Source: Allolobophora icterica (lineage: Eukaryota > Annelida > Clitellata > Crassiclitellata > Lumbricidae). From it: a DNA stretch of 64,000 nucleotides. The stretch lies in NCBI GenBank assembly GCA_963556255.1, contig OY744616.1:32198416-32262415 (forward strand). Direction: 5' to 3'. A program made the position numbers and the translations under genes. Each line of letters opens with the position of its first letter. Position 1 is the first letter of the stretch. Shown here in pieces: positions 22,364 to 34,970 of the stretch. Below the pieces are notes generated by a model. The model was given only the letters and a program-made list of their open reading frames with translations, did no database searches and was not told where the DNA came from.

Positions 22364-22490
22364 GGGGTCCATAGAGTAGTGGTAACATCACTGGCGTGAA
22401 GTGCAGTAGGTAGCGGGATCGCCTCCCGTAACCCTCTCAAGGTCCACTCAGCCTATCATTCGCGAGATGGCGCGTTTGTGAAAATGAGAT
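22364..22490 (+). mobile_element. tRNA-derived SINE, family C, copy 1
   Basis: GGTCCATAGAGTAGTGGTAA (A-box region), GCGGGATCGCCTCCCG (B-box region), then CTCAAGGTCCACTCAG and CATTCGCGAGATGGCG. An inverted copy lies at 31603-31715. Confidence 0.75.
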
Positions 22491-22512
22491 GTAGGTCTAA
22501 ATTGGTTGGAAC

Positions 22513-23626
22513 TAGTGTTGTTTTCGTTAACGGTAACGATAACGAAAACCTTCGTTAACGAAAACTTAAGGTTTTAGTTAACTAAAACTATAACTAAAAC
22601 GAAAACTTATACAAAAACGATAACGAAATAAAAACTAAAACTAGCGGAACCCACGAAAAACGATAACTGAAACTAAAACAGTCCAAACTAATAATAACGA
22701 AAACATATAACGAAAACCAAAACTAAAACGCCCAACGAAAACCTATAGCTGTAGGACCATCGTGTTTATTGGTTTTCATCATTTCATGATTTGTCGAACA
22801 TAGCTCCACCAGCCCACCACCTCCCGAAGTAATTAATCCGGACGCAGTCGGGCCACCCGGGCGACAGGCTAACATTTCCTGACAGCTAAACCAGTGATGC
22901 CAATCGTTTAAGAGATAAACCCAGCGGCCAGCGCTAGTGATCATCCCAGCTCCCAAGTTGCCATTCCCAGCGGCCGCAGCATTTCTAATTGGTGCTAATT
23001 GAACGCATCAGTTATAACCCAAGTTGCCAACGGACGCATTAGTCCAGTTGCCCCAACTCATTATCGTTAAATCTTTTCCAATGATGAGTCATTAGGAACC
23101 ACGGAACCACCGCAAGTCATTACTCGATCTGCGAAACGTCAATCCCGCTCACCGGCTACAGTTAGTCTTTAGAATCACGTCATTTACTAATTTTTTAGTC
23201 GGCAGTTTGTGCGGTTAGGGCCTACATGGCTTACATCGAAGCTCGTTATATTCAACTGTTAGAATTTTCCAATGTGTCGAAACTAAATTTAACAGTCACT
23301 AAAAGGTTAAACATGTATATGTGCATGGTATACTACCATACTGAACACCTTGCTGTAAACCTAATGATTGCTTTTTGTAATATATTGATGTACATTCGCG
23401 ATGGCTAAGTATCAGACTATCAGTGACCAAATAACTGAAACTAAAACTAAAACGAAAACTAAAAAAACTAAAACTGAAACTAGAAGGTTTCAGTTTTTAT
23501 TAACTATAACTAAAACTAAAACTAAAACTTGATGTAAAAACGAAAACTAATAATAACTAAAACACCTAGCACGGGAAACTAATAATAACTGAAACTAAAA
23601 CTCGAGGCAAAACTAAAACATCACTA
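22513..23626. mobile_element. Non-autonomous hAT element, 1114 bp, perfect 8-bp TSD
   Basis: The ends are TAGTGTTGTTTTCGTT and, inverted, TAGTGATGTTTTAGTT, which fits the hAT terminal consensus YARNG. The 8-bp duplication GTTGGAAC is exact on both sides (22505-22512 and 23627-23634). Both subterminal regions (about 22520-22740 and 23430-23615) are dense arrays of AACTAAAAC / AACGAAAAC. The interior has no transposase frame. Confidence 0.9.
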
Positions 23627-23634
23627 GTTGGAAC

Positions 23635-24587
23635 CTCATCTTTATTCTCATCTTCGCACTAGCCCGAATGTGGCCTCGATGTCTGGTCACCACTACTCTT
23701 CCACAAATCAGTGAAATCACCCTGATTCCTCTTTCTAGCACTTGCCTGCTATGCCATTTAAATTATAATTAGGCCTACCATCGACAGTAGCCTTCTAATT
23801 ATATCTACCTGCAGGCCTATGACTATTGGATCTTGATCTGCAACTGAAGCTGGCCTTGTATGCCAACATATATGCCTATCGATTTTGTTTTAGCTTCGCT
23901 CTTGTGATTTGTCGGTTCAAACCGTGACTTAGCTTTCAATGGGAGAGCTGTAAAAATCTCAAGGTTGCCATTACGATTTGCCATATGTGGCAGACTGTGG
24001 GTCAGTTGTATGTGTCCAATAAAAGTGGTCGTCTAGGTCTCATCTCTGACATCTCAGTCACTTGGACCTATACAGTCGAATGTCCGATAGTACACCAGCA
24101 GTTGCTAACAGTGACACAACGCAGGCTAACCATGGGTCCAATATGGCCGTCTGTTGTGTGTTTGAGAAAATACAGGTGGTGACTGTCCAGGAAATTTCTC
24201 ATTAGCTGCTTGCAGGTGAATTTGTTTTCTACTTATGCAGTTGACTATGAATTGGTCATTCTTGTAGTCCTACGTTATAACCCTGCCAGCATTTCCATGC
24301 ACATCAGATGGAACTCATAAGGGCTCTATACGGCTCCCATAATTATGGGAATAAGGGTCTTATATGGGCTCAATATGGGCAAGGCTATAAATGCCAGCAC
24401 GAATTGACACAGTCCTACCTATCGTGTTTCGGTCACGGCAATTAAATCCTGGTCGGTCTTGCAGACTCTTATAACTGGACTCTTTTCGTTTCGATTATTT
24501 CGAATACGACATTAGTCTTCGTCTTCTTTCATCATTTTTATCCAGCTCTTCCGACTGATTATTCGTCTCAAAGTCGCGTGCAACTTG
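23635..24587. other. No gene; one short palindromic patch
   Basis: Near 24290-24418, TGCCAGCA flanks a patch containing CCCATAATTATGGG and GGGTCTTATATGGGC, similar in style to 31286-31381. Confidence 0.5.
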
Positions 24588-24637
24588 ATGATGATGATGA
24601 TGATGATGATGCTGCTGCTGCTGCTGATGATGATGAT
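24588..24637. repeat. (GAT)n/(GCT)n microsatellite, left part
   Basis: GAT and GCT triplets, split from the main array at 25037 by a MITE. Confidence 0.9.
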
Positions 24638-25036
24638 CAGTGTTTAATCTAGACGTCTTTGGGGGGGGGTAAAGTTCCCCCCAGGATTGATGTTTCCCCC
24701 AGAGGCCGACAATATTATAATGTTGAGAGCTTTTGGAGAGGCAAATTCCCCCCAGGATACATGGTGATACATGGTTTTCCCCCCCGAGAGGTGAGTAAGG
24801 TACTTGTGTAGTTGTTTGAGAGGCAAATTCCTAAATTCCTATGGGAAAAGTGACAAAATTGGGCGATGACTAAAAAAAAAAAAAAGGTCATCAACTTTTT
24901 TGGAAGATGAAAGTTGAAAAAGTCTGGATGAAAGTTAGAAAAATCTGGATGAAAGTTGAAAAAGTCTGACAAATTGGCTGGTCCCCCCAGAAACCTGGTT
25001 TCCCCTCCCAGAAGAGGGGGACTAGATTAAACACTG
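24638..25036. mobile_element. TIR element (MITE) inserted in a GAT array
   Basis: CAGTGTTTAATCTAG at the left end is mirrored exactly at the right end (15 bp). GAT triplets on both sides hide any target duplication. The interior has G-runs and three copies of a GATGAAAGTTGAAAAAGTCT-like unit. Confidence 0.8.
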
Positions 25037-25228
<192 letters not shown>

Positions 25229-27079
25229 CTCTGAGACCATCACGTTTGCCGACGCTACTCTTCAAGAGACTGTAGCACTCGCCTCAGTACAGCTAAGTTA
25301 AAGCCATAGAGTATCATCAGTTCCTGACGCCAGCCATTTTGAGGCGATGGGTACGAATAAAATATCTCTATTGTCCTCGGTCACTTGTCAAGTCCATTGC
25401 CCCTTTAGTGCATAGTCCAAGTGATGCTATTTCCTACAGTCATACAATAAGCACCGCTGTGTGCATATACATATCTACATAATATGTACATATATACATG
25501 TACACACACACATATATATAATTATGCATATATATTGTTACATGTTGTCTGTATTGTATGTGATTATTCTTTCCCATTGTCTGTCGTTGTGGGATGGTGT
25601 ATGGACTGTATATACTATATAGTTTGGGTCGACCACCAGCGTCTGCAGTCGTTGAATTCCTTAGGCATTCTTTTCCGCCCCAGTGTCTGTCTGTCTCTGT
25701 ATATTTCAGTTTGTCTGTCCCACACAGGATCTCTGACTCACAGTCGTTAATTACCGAACGACACTTGTGGGCTGTACGGCCACAGCCCGCCGCCCAAGAG
25801 GCATGCGTACCCACAACGTTGATGCATGCAGGCTGCCGAGCCCCGTGGAAGCTGATGACCCTGTTGTATAGAGACTGCACATCGTACGTTGAACTCATCA
25901 TACGCTGTATCTACTTCACAGTTGATTCGCTCTGGTTGTGTTGGAGACTGTGAGCTATACGCCGTAACAATTGTTGTTGTCTGACGAGAGAAATACGTTG
26001 GTGTTGAGCACGGAAACTGTTTCTATTGTACCAGACCTTGCTACAGATACGTTTGTCAGAAGATGCCGTTCAAAGTGAGTTATCAACACTGACTCGAGTA
26101 TTTGTAGTAGGCCCATATTATTCTCTTTACACTAATTGGCTTTTGAAGCTCATTCGTTTGCCTAATTTCAAGATTACCAATAACACTATTAAGGTGCACG
26201 ACTATTAGGTTTTACATGCAACGTGTGTAATATACGATATTTTAAACAGCTCAATATTGGTTATTTATCAAGTTTAAACTTCTGAAGCGGTCGAAAGGCA
26301 AGTTTCTGTGTTTTCCTATGTGGGCCTACGGCTACAATTAAACCATGGAGGAGTTTTCATCAATGGTGCCATATATTACTTTAAGGTAAGACTATGATGA
26401 TGTGGATGTGGTCTAAAGCTTAGATGTCCAGGCGTTATTTATCAACTTATTAACCCACTTAATACCATCGCATGTGTTGGCCCATAGGCCTATAAAGTAT
26501 AGACGCCCTATGTCCAACAGGGAGTATACTTGGTTAGAATTACGCAGGCCCCGTTATACCCTCCACAGAAAGCTAACTAGGCGTTAATACTGAAACAATT
26601 AAGGACAATAATTAGAAACATCCGACAAGCAACGTGTAAGCGGTGTTTCAATTTATGCAGAGGCAGTGCACATCTGCTGCTTCGTTTTCTGTTATTCCTA
26701 ATCGTAGGCGTATCTGAAATCGCGTTAGGTCTACCATAAAGGGCCGGACTTAATTGTCACCTCATTAACATCACTAGTCAAGGCCCTCTGTTTTACTCTA
26801 GCCTTTACACAGTGTGGGAATTGTAGAGAAAAGACTGGGAAGGGGTTGAACATTTTATCCGCATTTTGCAAACTGATGTCAGCGAAATTTGAAAGCAGCT
26901 GATTTCAACGCTAGCAGTTTTGCAAGTCAGACTCGAATCAAAATCAATTCCTTTGTTGAGAAAATTTAAAATTGCATACATGATTCACCATGGAAATTTC
27001 TTATCTCTATCACAGACTCGGAGTCAAATAATGCTAAATCGCACTAGCACAACTGGGGGTTGGAAACGACCCCCTGGGG
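25229..27079. other. No recognisable gene
   Basis: About 1.85 kb with an AT/TACA-rich patch (25445-25550). A short ATG frame with a good donor-like GTAAGA end (26345-26385) is not phase-compatible with the LIM exon downstream. Confidence 0.5.
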
Positions 27080-27515
27080 CAGGGCATATTTTAACTGTAT
27101 AACTAGTGGGACAAATGTCCCAGTAGTCTTAGGATTTGTCCCAGTAGTGAGGGTGATTTGTCCCAGTAGTGAGGGTGATTTGTCCCAGGCAATGTATGTA
27201 TAAAGTACAACTAGTGGGACAAATTTTGCACGAATTTAAAGATTTGTCCCAGTAGTAAATGAGAAAGGTATGACATTATTGGCGAATGACCCCTTATTAT
27301 TGGTTGGGAGACCTGAGAAAAAGTTATAAAAAGAGGTGATGACTAAAAAAAAAAAAAAGGTCAACTTTTTTTGGAGATGAATTCGTAGAAAAAGTCAAAA
27401 AGTTGTAAGTTTGTGGAAATTAATTCCTAAAAACTTTCTTCGGCCATACCAATGAACTAGACCCATGGCTGATTTTGTCCCAGTAGTAAAAATTCCTTAA
27501 AATATGCACTGCCCT
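27080..27515. mobile_element. TIR element related internally to 24638-25036
   Basis: CAGGGCATATTTTAA at the left end is mirrored by CAGGGCAGTGCATATTTTAA at the right. The interior repeats GATTTGTCCCAGTAGT and contains the phrase GATGACTAAAAAAAA shared with the element at 24638. No target duplication was recognised. Confidence 0.6.
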
Positions 27516-28930
27516 GGGGTGTGCAATGAAGACTTAACCGGGGTTGGTAAGAAAGACGAGGTTGAACCCCAACCACCACCACCACCCCGACAATTCCCAC
27601 CCTGCCTTTACATGACTCTGTCTTATCCTCTAACGAACGTATATCTGCATCTTAGACTCGGAACTACCGACTTTACGCCGAATGAAATGAAATTTTCCTC
27701 TCGGTAAAGAAAAAATTTATAATCACGAATGAATGGACATACAGATAGGACTAGTAGGCTTTGTTGCATTTGAATCTGTGCAGCCGTGTACGCTTTCTAA
27801 AACTGGAATTTGATCTCCACTTACTGTAATTGGTATATCAGGACAAACCGTCTGACATGACACAGTAGTCGTGAATTAGCTCAGGTTTTTAAGCAGTGCA
27901 TTAGAAATTTCAAGATTACGATTAGGCCTACTTCTTTAGATCAGTTAGGTCTTGTACTGCAACGCTTTTTTAGCCACTTAACTCTTAAACGACGAGCTGC
28001 ATTGGTTTCCCAGTCGCTTTTAGTAGGCCTACACTCTTCGTTAAAATGTGAAAATGCGCTAAATCAAGTCGTGACACATGCATGCTTTCGTACATACGTA
28101 CAAGCATCCTAATATGTTAAAAATTCAATAAGAAACAGATGCGCATTGACCCGGGGTTCGAAAACAAACGGCCCCTACATAAGGCAGCGACTTTGTAGGC
28201 ATATCACGGTTACCAATTTAACCACTGTGGAGCATACCAAATACCGCCAATCCCTCAAAGTACCCTTTGAACCCCTTCCATTAAAACACCCCGACAGCGA
28301 GGTCCCGTAAAGCACGTTAAATATGCAAATGCACGGCTTGTTTGTGAGCCGAGTATATACACTTGTGGGATTGTCAACAGGCGATAATTATTCTCGTAAA
28401 TAATTAGGCACTGTCTTAATTAATCATGCATTTGAAATGTCGTCGTTGATGTGTGGTCGCTGTTTACTAATCTGTTGTTTGAGTCGGTTGATTGCATAAA
28501 TGCTAATTGAATGAGAACGGTAATTGGCTGGGAATTACACCCACTCCATTCCCTTCTATACATTTGCAAGTATAGTGAGGGAGGACCCGTATACGGCTTG
28601 GTACTGGAGCCACGCCCTTTTGCGACATATATGAACATTCTTTTCCTCTTCATACCTTTCCTCTAAATTTCTTTCCTCTAAATTCCTTTCCTCTTCATAT
28701 CTTTCCTCTTGATTCCTTTCTATCGGGCCCCGATAATCGGGGTACAATTCAGATTCTTTCCCATCTAATTGTACATGCCAACAGTGTCAGACCAGTCATG
28801 ATTTCCGAGAAGTGCCAAAGATGAGCCATGTTTGGGCATTCTCTACCAAATCGCTCACTGCCCAGAGGATGACCTTTGCCTCCTCGGCAACTTTCCTTAA
28901 GCTTGCAACACTTACGTTGCAATAAGCAGA
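27516..28930. other. No gene; LINE scrap and short repeats
   Basis: A tiny LINE-like phrase (GACGAGCTGCATTGGTTTCC, near 27991) and a CCTCTAAATTTCTTT tandem patch (about 28650-28725) are visible. Confidence 0.5.
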
Positions 28931-28968
28931 CGACAGACAGACAGACAGACAGACGGACAGACAGACAT
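28931..28968. repeat. (CAGA)n microsatellite
   Basis: Short array with one G change. Confidence 0.9.
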
Positions 28969-29308
28969 ACACCAAAGAGAAGGAGGCGCAGACACAGATT
29001 AAGAGAGACAGAGACAGACAGAGGCAAATAAATTGGAAAGAGGAAGCAGGCAAGGGGAAGGGTGAGAGGGTTGACGATAGACTATACAGCTAGCGGTTGT
29101 AAGGAAATTGCCAGCGGGTTCAACTTTTATGGCTCCTTTTGGGTGTGAGAGGTAATTTTTTCTATTTGTATTTGCCATATATATATCGACCTATGGCGTG
29201 CAATTCCATGTATATTTATAGGCAAAGGCAATATATACATATATGTATATTATATATATATATATTATAACTTAGTTATATACTCATAGTCTACATATTC
29301 TACTGTTC

Positions 29309-30515
29309 GATGTAAGCGCTGCATTCGATACAGTTGATCATACTATTCTTTTGACACGCCTCTCTACCTCCTATGGTCTCTCTGGAAATTTTCTTGACTG
29401 GCTTACCTCATACCTTTAGGACCGCTCTTGCATTGTGGCTTGTGGGTCTGCTAGGTCACCCTGGGTTCCTGCTCCATTTGGCCTGCCCCAGGGCTCTGTT
29501 TTGGGTCCCCTATTGTACATACTCTATACTGCTGACCTTGGTCCCCTCTTGGCGGCCAGTGCAGTCTTAAGTCAGTCCTACGCGGATGACCTCCAAGCGT
29601 ATGTCCACTGCTCACCATTGGCTGCTGCTGCTGCAGTTCGAGAGATCGCCTGAGTCGTGGGGAATTTGGAGGCCTGGATGTCCTCAAACCGTCTACGGTT
29701 AAACCCGGCAAAGACCCAATATATCTGGTTTGGTACGCGCCAACAGCTTGCAAAAATTAACATTGAGGGTCTGGCACTTGAATTTCCCTGGGTTTCCTTT
29801 GCCTCCTCAGTACGTGATCTTGGTGTAATTCTGGATCAAGAGCTCACATTCATGCGACATATTAATTTGCTTTGTCGGGACTCTTATTATCAACTTCGTC
29901 AGTTAAGGGTAGTCTCCCGCACTCTGACGCAGGCAGCTGCTTCTACCCTTGTCCATGCGTTTGTGGTTTCCCGTCTGGACTACTGTAGCGCCCTTTATGC
30001 TGGCCTCCCAGCTGCCCGCCTTGGGTGTTTGGACCGGGTTTTGCGTGCAGCCGCACGTCTTATTGGTCGCATCCCCAGATTTGGCCAGGTTTCTCTTTAT
30101 ATGCGGGATGTTCTGCACTGGCTCCCTTTCCCGCTGCGGATCGCCTATAGGGTCTCTGCACTGGTTAGGCGTTGTCTAGAGGGACTTGCTCCCCCATACC
30201 TGCGGGAGTTGTGTCGCTCTACCTCGGGGGTCTTGCGGAGATCTGCTCTTCGCTCGGCTGACCAGGCCGAGCTATTGGTCCCCCGCACGCGGACAGCCAT
30301 TATGCAGCGACGTTCTTTTTCGGTCGCTGGACCTGCAACCTGGAATGGCCTTCCTGTTGCACTTCGCCTGGTCCCTATGACTCACTCTACCTTGTTTCTT
30401 GCAAACTTAAAAACTACTCTCTTTAGCCGTGGTTGGACTAGGAGCGCTCCTGAGTAGATAACCTTGAAGGGGCGCTATATAAAAGCTCATTAATAATAAT
30501 AATAATAATAATATA
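29309..30515 (+). mobile_element. CR1/Jockey-superfamily LINE, 5' truncated
   Basis: It starts inside the reverse transcriptase. Motif A is [11 protein letters not shown], motif B GLPQGSVLGPLL and motif C SYADDLQAY. The thumb and C-terminal region follow (LRLNPAKTQYIWFG, SRLDYCSALY, ATWNGLPVALR) to a TAG at 30457. The 3' end is GGGGCGCTATATAAAAGC, then (TAA)n at 30490-30512, typical of this group. Two in-frame stops (near 29418 and 29652) break the frame; otherwise it is continuous for about 380 codons. The endonuclease and ORF1 are absent. Confidence 0.9.
29657..30457 (+). pseudogene. LINE reverse transcriptase C-terminal frame
   Basis: The longest uninterrupted part of the truncated LINE (266 codons), beginning just after motif C. 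It covers the RT thumb and the conserved C-terminal region only. It cannot encode an active enzyme without the upstream motifs, which sit in the same frame beyond a TGA. Confidence 0.85.
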
Positions 30516-30636
30516 GTCTTATCTAAATGCTTGCCTTCAGGGCTTGTTTGGTAGTGCCTGTGACCAGATATCTCGAAGCGGCGCCGTATATGTATTTTTT
30601 ATACATACTTGACATGTGTATGTTGTTTGTGAACAG

Positions 30637-30761
30637 GCTGTTCAGGCGGAGAAGTGTGACACGTGTGGCAAATCGGTGTACGCGGCCGAACGGATGGAGG
30701 CTGGAGGAAGGATCTACCACAAGCTCTGCTTCAGATGCAGCGTCTGCAAAAATTCACTCAA
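30637..30761 (+). CDS. LIM-domain protein, exon encoding first 3/4 of the LIM domain
   Basis: Acceptor GTGAACAG precedes 30637 and donor GTAACT follows 30761. The exon encodes AVQAEKC then DTCGKSVYAAERMEAGG, HKLCFRCSVC and NSLK. The C-x2-C, H-x2-C-x2-C-x2-C spacing gives the first zinc finger and half of the second. Joined to 34971-35064 it completes one LIM domain, a protein-protein interaction fold often found on actin-associated proteins. The VY..ER motif and the CFRC core resemble the EPLIN/LIMD2 and CRP groups. Upstream exons were not found. The exon lies about 120 bp after a LINE 3' end. Confidence 0.8.
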
Positions 30762-31285
30762 GTAACTACTTTCTATAATTATGTGTCTTCGTCCTTACAG
30801 CGACGAGAATTGAGAAACCACTTCCTACTAGACTTCCATCCTATGGCTTTCATGCTTTCTTCTTTGCAGTTATAAATTGCAAAGTAACCACAAATTCAGC
30901 CTTGCAGCTGATTATAAGAAACCATTTCAAAAGCTTCTGTATCTATTTTTCTCTTAAAAATTTAAAAGATTTGCTTTCGAGGCTATTCTGATAAAATTGC
31001 AAAGCAACCACAAATTCACTGATGAAATCCTTGATTTAACCAATTCTACTGACCTCATTTTTATTTTCAAGTTTGTAGTTCTACAGTCATATGGCAGAAA
31101 CATTTTAAACTTGTTTTCCCAACATTGGCAACATTTATTCTTCTTTTAAATAGTTTTGATTTCATAGCTGGACATTTATATGGAGCCTGCTTAAGTGTAT
31201 ACGAAACTTGTAATTATGTGTAATTACAATAACTTTTAATGTGCCGACGTATAGGCCTACAAGTAATTAACAGGCAATAGGTACC

Positions 31286-31381
31286 CAGCCAGCATGCATA
31301 TACTTGGAACCCATAAATTCCCATATGGGTCCCAGCGCATGCCCATGGACATGCATATGTATACTATAGCTATGCTGGCTT
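31286..31381. repeat. Palindromic AGCCAGCAT element
   Basis: AGCCAGCAT and ATGCTGGCT bound about 95 bp with internal CCCATATGGG and GCCCATGG palindromes. It belongs to a recurring style seen also at 45962-46110 and 51130-51297. Confidence 0.6.
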
Positions 31382-31602
31382 GTCAACACGAACATTATAC
31401 AGCCTACTGAAGTGCAAACATGGGCGCCCGCAGGAATTTTTGCAGGGGGGGGGCAAAACCATATAGTAAAAAACATTTTTGAAGGGAGCAAAAAGCTTGT
31501 TGGCATGCCCATATTTCCATGAGGCCATATGGAACTATGGACGAACGTTAATGGGCAACTTTGTAAGAAGTCTTAATGGTTAACTCCAAATTTCATTTTA
31601 AC

Positions 31603-31715
31603 AACCCGCCATCTCGCGAATGATAGACTGAGTGGACCTTTGAGAGGGTTGCGGGAGGCGATCCCGCTACCTACTGCTCTTCACGCCAGTGATGTTACCA
31701 CTACTCTGTGGACCC
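31603..31715 (-). mobile_element. SINE family C, copy 2
   Basis: Inverted match to 22364-22490: CGCCATCTCGCGAATGATAG, GAGGCGATCCCGC, GTGATGTTACCACTACTC. A C-run closes the end. Confidence 0.75.
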
Positions 31716-32598
31716 CCCCCCCCCGAATGTATAGATGTGCACTTACAATGACAATTACATGTATTTGTCACACACAACCTAGGTCCCACATAGTCCGTAC
31801 TTGGTTCTATATATTATAACTGCAACCATGAAGAGGCTAGAACTGTAAACGTGAGTGTAGGCTCGTTTCGAAAATCAATTCATTTAGATAGGCCTCTGTC
31901 TTACTCAACATTTGCGCAGACAGTAGATTTATCCATTTCCAATTAGGCTGTATTTTGATCTCGGCCACTGCAATTAAGTTATTGACATTCTACCAATATT
32001 AATTTAAGTAATTGTCGGGAAATTTGAATTCTTTCTTTGAATTTCTGACACAAATTCGTCAAAAAAACAAAGAGCTATGAAACCTAAGAATAAATCTAAA
32101 CAAAATTTACTCAAGATTTTTAAAACTAAATTTCAGTGGTGAATATAAGATGTGCATTATTCAAAATTGTAACTCACCATTAAAAACGTTGCTGTTGCCG
32201 GTAGCCTAAATGTACTACTGGTAATATCACAAAGCATGGTGCCCACAAATTATGTCTATGTGTTCGGGTGTTGAGACTTCCAGCAAAGATTAATGACTTT
32301 CGCTGTTACAGAATACTTTTACAGTAAATGTAACAAGTCAACGGTATGGTGAATATAGTATATCGCCTACATTCAACTGTCCTTCCAATAGCACGTCACT
32401 ACAGGCACGCCAAGTGCCATGGTTCTGTGTTCATGTTGTAATTGGCCCAGTGTATAGTCACTTGGAAAGAACGGAGAACAAAGAAAGGAGCAACCACACT
32501 GTCTCCCTCCCCACTTGTCCTTTCTTATCAGCATATTAATGCCAAGTCTGTTGAAGTGTCAAAATATCTAACTGTATTTCAACCCCAAATGTGTATGT

Positions 32599-32636
32599 CA
32601 TTGATGTACCATATATACATATATGGTACATCAATG
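32599..32636. repeat. Perfect 18-bp-arm palindrome
   Basis: CATTGATGTACCATATAT and its exact reverse complement around two bases; AT-rich surroundings. Confidence 0.9.
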
Positions 32637-32794
32637 TATATAATGTTTATGTGTATATATACACATGTGCAAATATTCTCCTTCCCAACAGCTTAAACAC
32701 GCATACCCTTATGCTCTCAGTCACTCCCCGTAACCTATGGACCCCTGATAAATTGATAATATTAAGACCAGATGGAATACCGGACATGTATATG

Positions 32795-33950
32795 GAATAC
32801 CGGACAAGTATATCAACATCTTCAAGGCTCTGTACCACGAAGCTGCTTGTTGCATCCGAATGGGAAATAGAAACACGCGCATGTTCAACATCACGACAGG
32901 AGTTAGACAGGGCTGTGTACTTTCCGCCTTCCTCTTCGTCATGGTTATGGATTTCATCATAAGGAAAGCAACAGACGATCCGACATCCGGAATAGAATGG
33001 GGTGCTGAGAGATTGACGGATCTCGATTTTGCAGATGACGTGGCTTTATTGAGCAGAACATTTGATGACATGCAAAAGATGTCGTGCAGTCTACAGGAGA
33101 TCGGAGAAAAGGTTGGTCTATATATCAACTCAGGAAAAACGAAAGCAATGACAATAGGAAAGAAAAACCATCCACCAATCATGATCGACCAATGCCCTAT
33201 AGAATATGTAGACAATTTCCAATATTTGGGAAGCTACCACTCCAGAGACGGCGATATAGAGATGGAAACAAGAACCAGAATCGGAAAAGCCGCGGCTACT
33301 TTCCAGAAGATGGGAAAAGTATGGAGGTCAGCCACAATTGGAAGGAGCACCAAGATGCGTCTATAGTCTATACAATGCAATCGTGGTCCCAACAGCAATC
33401 TACGCCTGTGAAACATGGAAACGAACTAAGAAAATATCACAGAAGCTGAATGTCTTCCACAGAAGATGTCTACGAACCATCCTAGGCATCTCATGGAGGG
33501 ATCACGTCAGCAACACGGAGGTCCTGAGATTGGCCGGGGCGGTAGAGCTTGAGACGATCGTGGAGACGAGAAGAAGGAGGATGGCTGGCCACATACTACG
33601 CTTACCAGTACAGAGACCGGCAAAGAAGGCAATGACCTGGGTACCAGAGGGAGGAAGAAGAAATAGAGGACGCCCGAAGAAGACCTGGAGAAGCACTTTC
33701 AAGGAAGATCTGACGGCGATGGGTGTCAAGTGGAGTGAGGCGGAGGCCATCGCAGCTAGACAGCCGTACAGAGTGGAAGAATCTTGTCGCCCGATGTTCT
33801 GCAAAGAACGCAAGGAACTGAGAGAGAGAGAGAAAAAAGACCAGAATGATGTCGAGTTGGCCCTCCCCGCTATATGGTCAGCCTTTATGCCCCGGTTTCT
33901 CGGGTCAGCAGTGTCAAACCCCGGCCTTCTAAATACAGCCATCTAGAAGG
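32795..33950 (+). mobile_element. RTE-type LINE, RT and C-terminal part, frameshifted
   Basis: Starts within RT at KYINIFKALYHEA. Motif B is TGVRQGCVLSAFLF and motif C LDFADDVALL; INSGKTKAM and FQYLGSY follow. The frame ends at a TAG near 33364 and the homologous sequence continues in another frame at 33338-33946 (YACETW, RRCLRTILGISW, RRRMAGHILR, NRGRPKKTW). One frameshift therefore breaks it. The apurinic endonuclease domain is missing. Confidence 0.9.
32860..33366 (+). pseudogene. RTE reverse transcriptase core, broken copy
   Basis: A 168-codon frame with RT motifs B and C. It stops early because of the frameshift near 33350, and the rest of the polyprotein lies in frame 2. Found within the hAT-like element in the LIM intron. 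Confidence 0.88.
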
Positions 33951-34740
33951 CCGTGGTAAACCGGCCGTCACTACTCTCTGCTCTCAGCCATCCTCGGTTC
34001 GAGGTTCGGCCGCATCATGCACAATGTTCCTCCAACGCCTCCTGTCCTCCGTCAGTCACTACACGCTGTAATTAATCAATGTCATGTTGTTTAACTTATG
34101 ATCCGATGTCTTTACTTCAATGTACAAGAGCACCTTTGTATAAGTCACCAAGCAAGCACACAAAATGTCAGAATAACTATATTTATTTATTTAAAATTAA
34201 TAATATTCTTAATTTTACATATTTTGATTCAAAATCCAGGGGGGCAAGTGCCCCCCCTTGCCCCAACGTGCGGGCGCCCATGAGTGCAAACATAATATGC
34301 TTCATATGCATATATATATATATAATATATATAAAATATATATATGTGTATGTATATATGTATATGCGTTACATGCGTGTGACTTCCAGTGACTATTGTA
34401 CTCTTTGCACTTGCGGGGTAATAACCGAGTCTCAATTATCCAATTGCAGTGCTTATTATTTTAGCCTCAAAAATACACCAGTTCGCTACAGACCGCGTAG
34501 CCTACGTTTGAATCTATTCATCAGCCATAGGCTATACTATGGGAGGATTCAGAGGGGGTATAATGGACGTACGCCCCTTAACATGGTGGACAGATGCTTT
34601 AATGAAATGTCCTATATACAGCAGTTACATTAGTTTTCTCCCATAACTAAATATCCTGTTTCCGTCATTGTAGAACTATAAGTTGCTTCCTAGCTTTCCG
34701 TGAAGAAAACCAGTTAGCAACGATCATTGTATACAACTGT

Positions 34741-34928
34741 GGGGCCCGACGGTCTATACGGTAACGCGCTGGTCGATAATCCAACGATTGCGGACTCGAA
34801 CCTCCTGGGTGAACTCCATACTTAACGATACAAGGCGATTGTTTGCTCGCTTGTGTATTGCACGGTAGATTCAGACTACTAGTAATAAGTGAAGTAGATT
34901 GCTAAACAAATAAGTAAATAAATAAAGA
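34741..34928 (+). mobile_element. tRNA-derived SINE, family D
   Basis: The tRNA-like head has GGTCTATACGGTAACGCGCT (A-box region) and GGACTCGAACCTCC (B-box region). The tail is (AAATAAGT)n / AATAAATAAAG just before the LIM terminal exon. Confidence 0.65.
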
Positions 34929-34970
34929 ATGATGATGAAGGTTTCTTTCTCTTTGTTAATCTTGCTCTAG

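Larger units (their letters stand above)
31419..34282. mobile_element. hAT-like composite element, 2864 bp, perfect 8-bp TSD
   Basis: The ends CATGGGCGCCCGCA are inverted perfectly over 14 bp. AGTGCAAA is duplicated exactly on both flanks (31411-31418 and 34283-34290). It contains a SINE (31603-31715), a palindrome (32599-32636) and an RTE-type LINE (32795-33950), but no transposase. It sits in the LIM gene intron. Confidence 0.85.

Noticed and set aside
26345..26385. Possible first exon (good start context and GTAAGA donor)
   Set aside because: Leaves in phase 2 while the LIM exon needs phase 0; only 13 codons and no other support.
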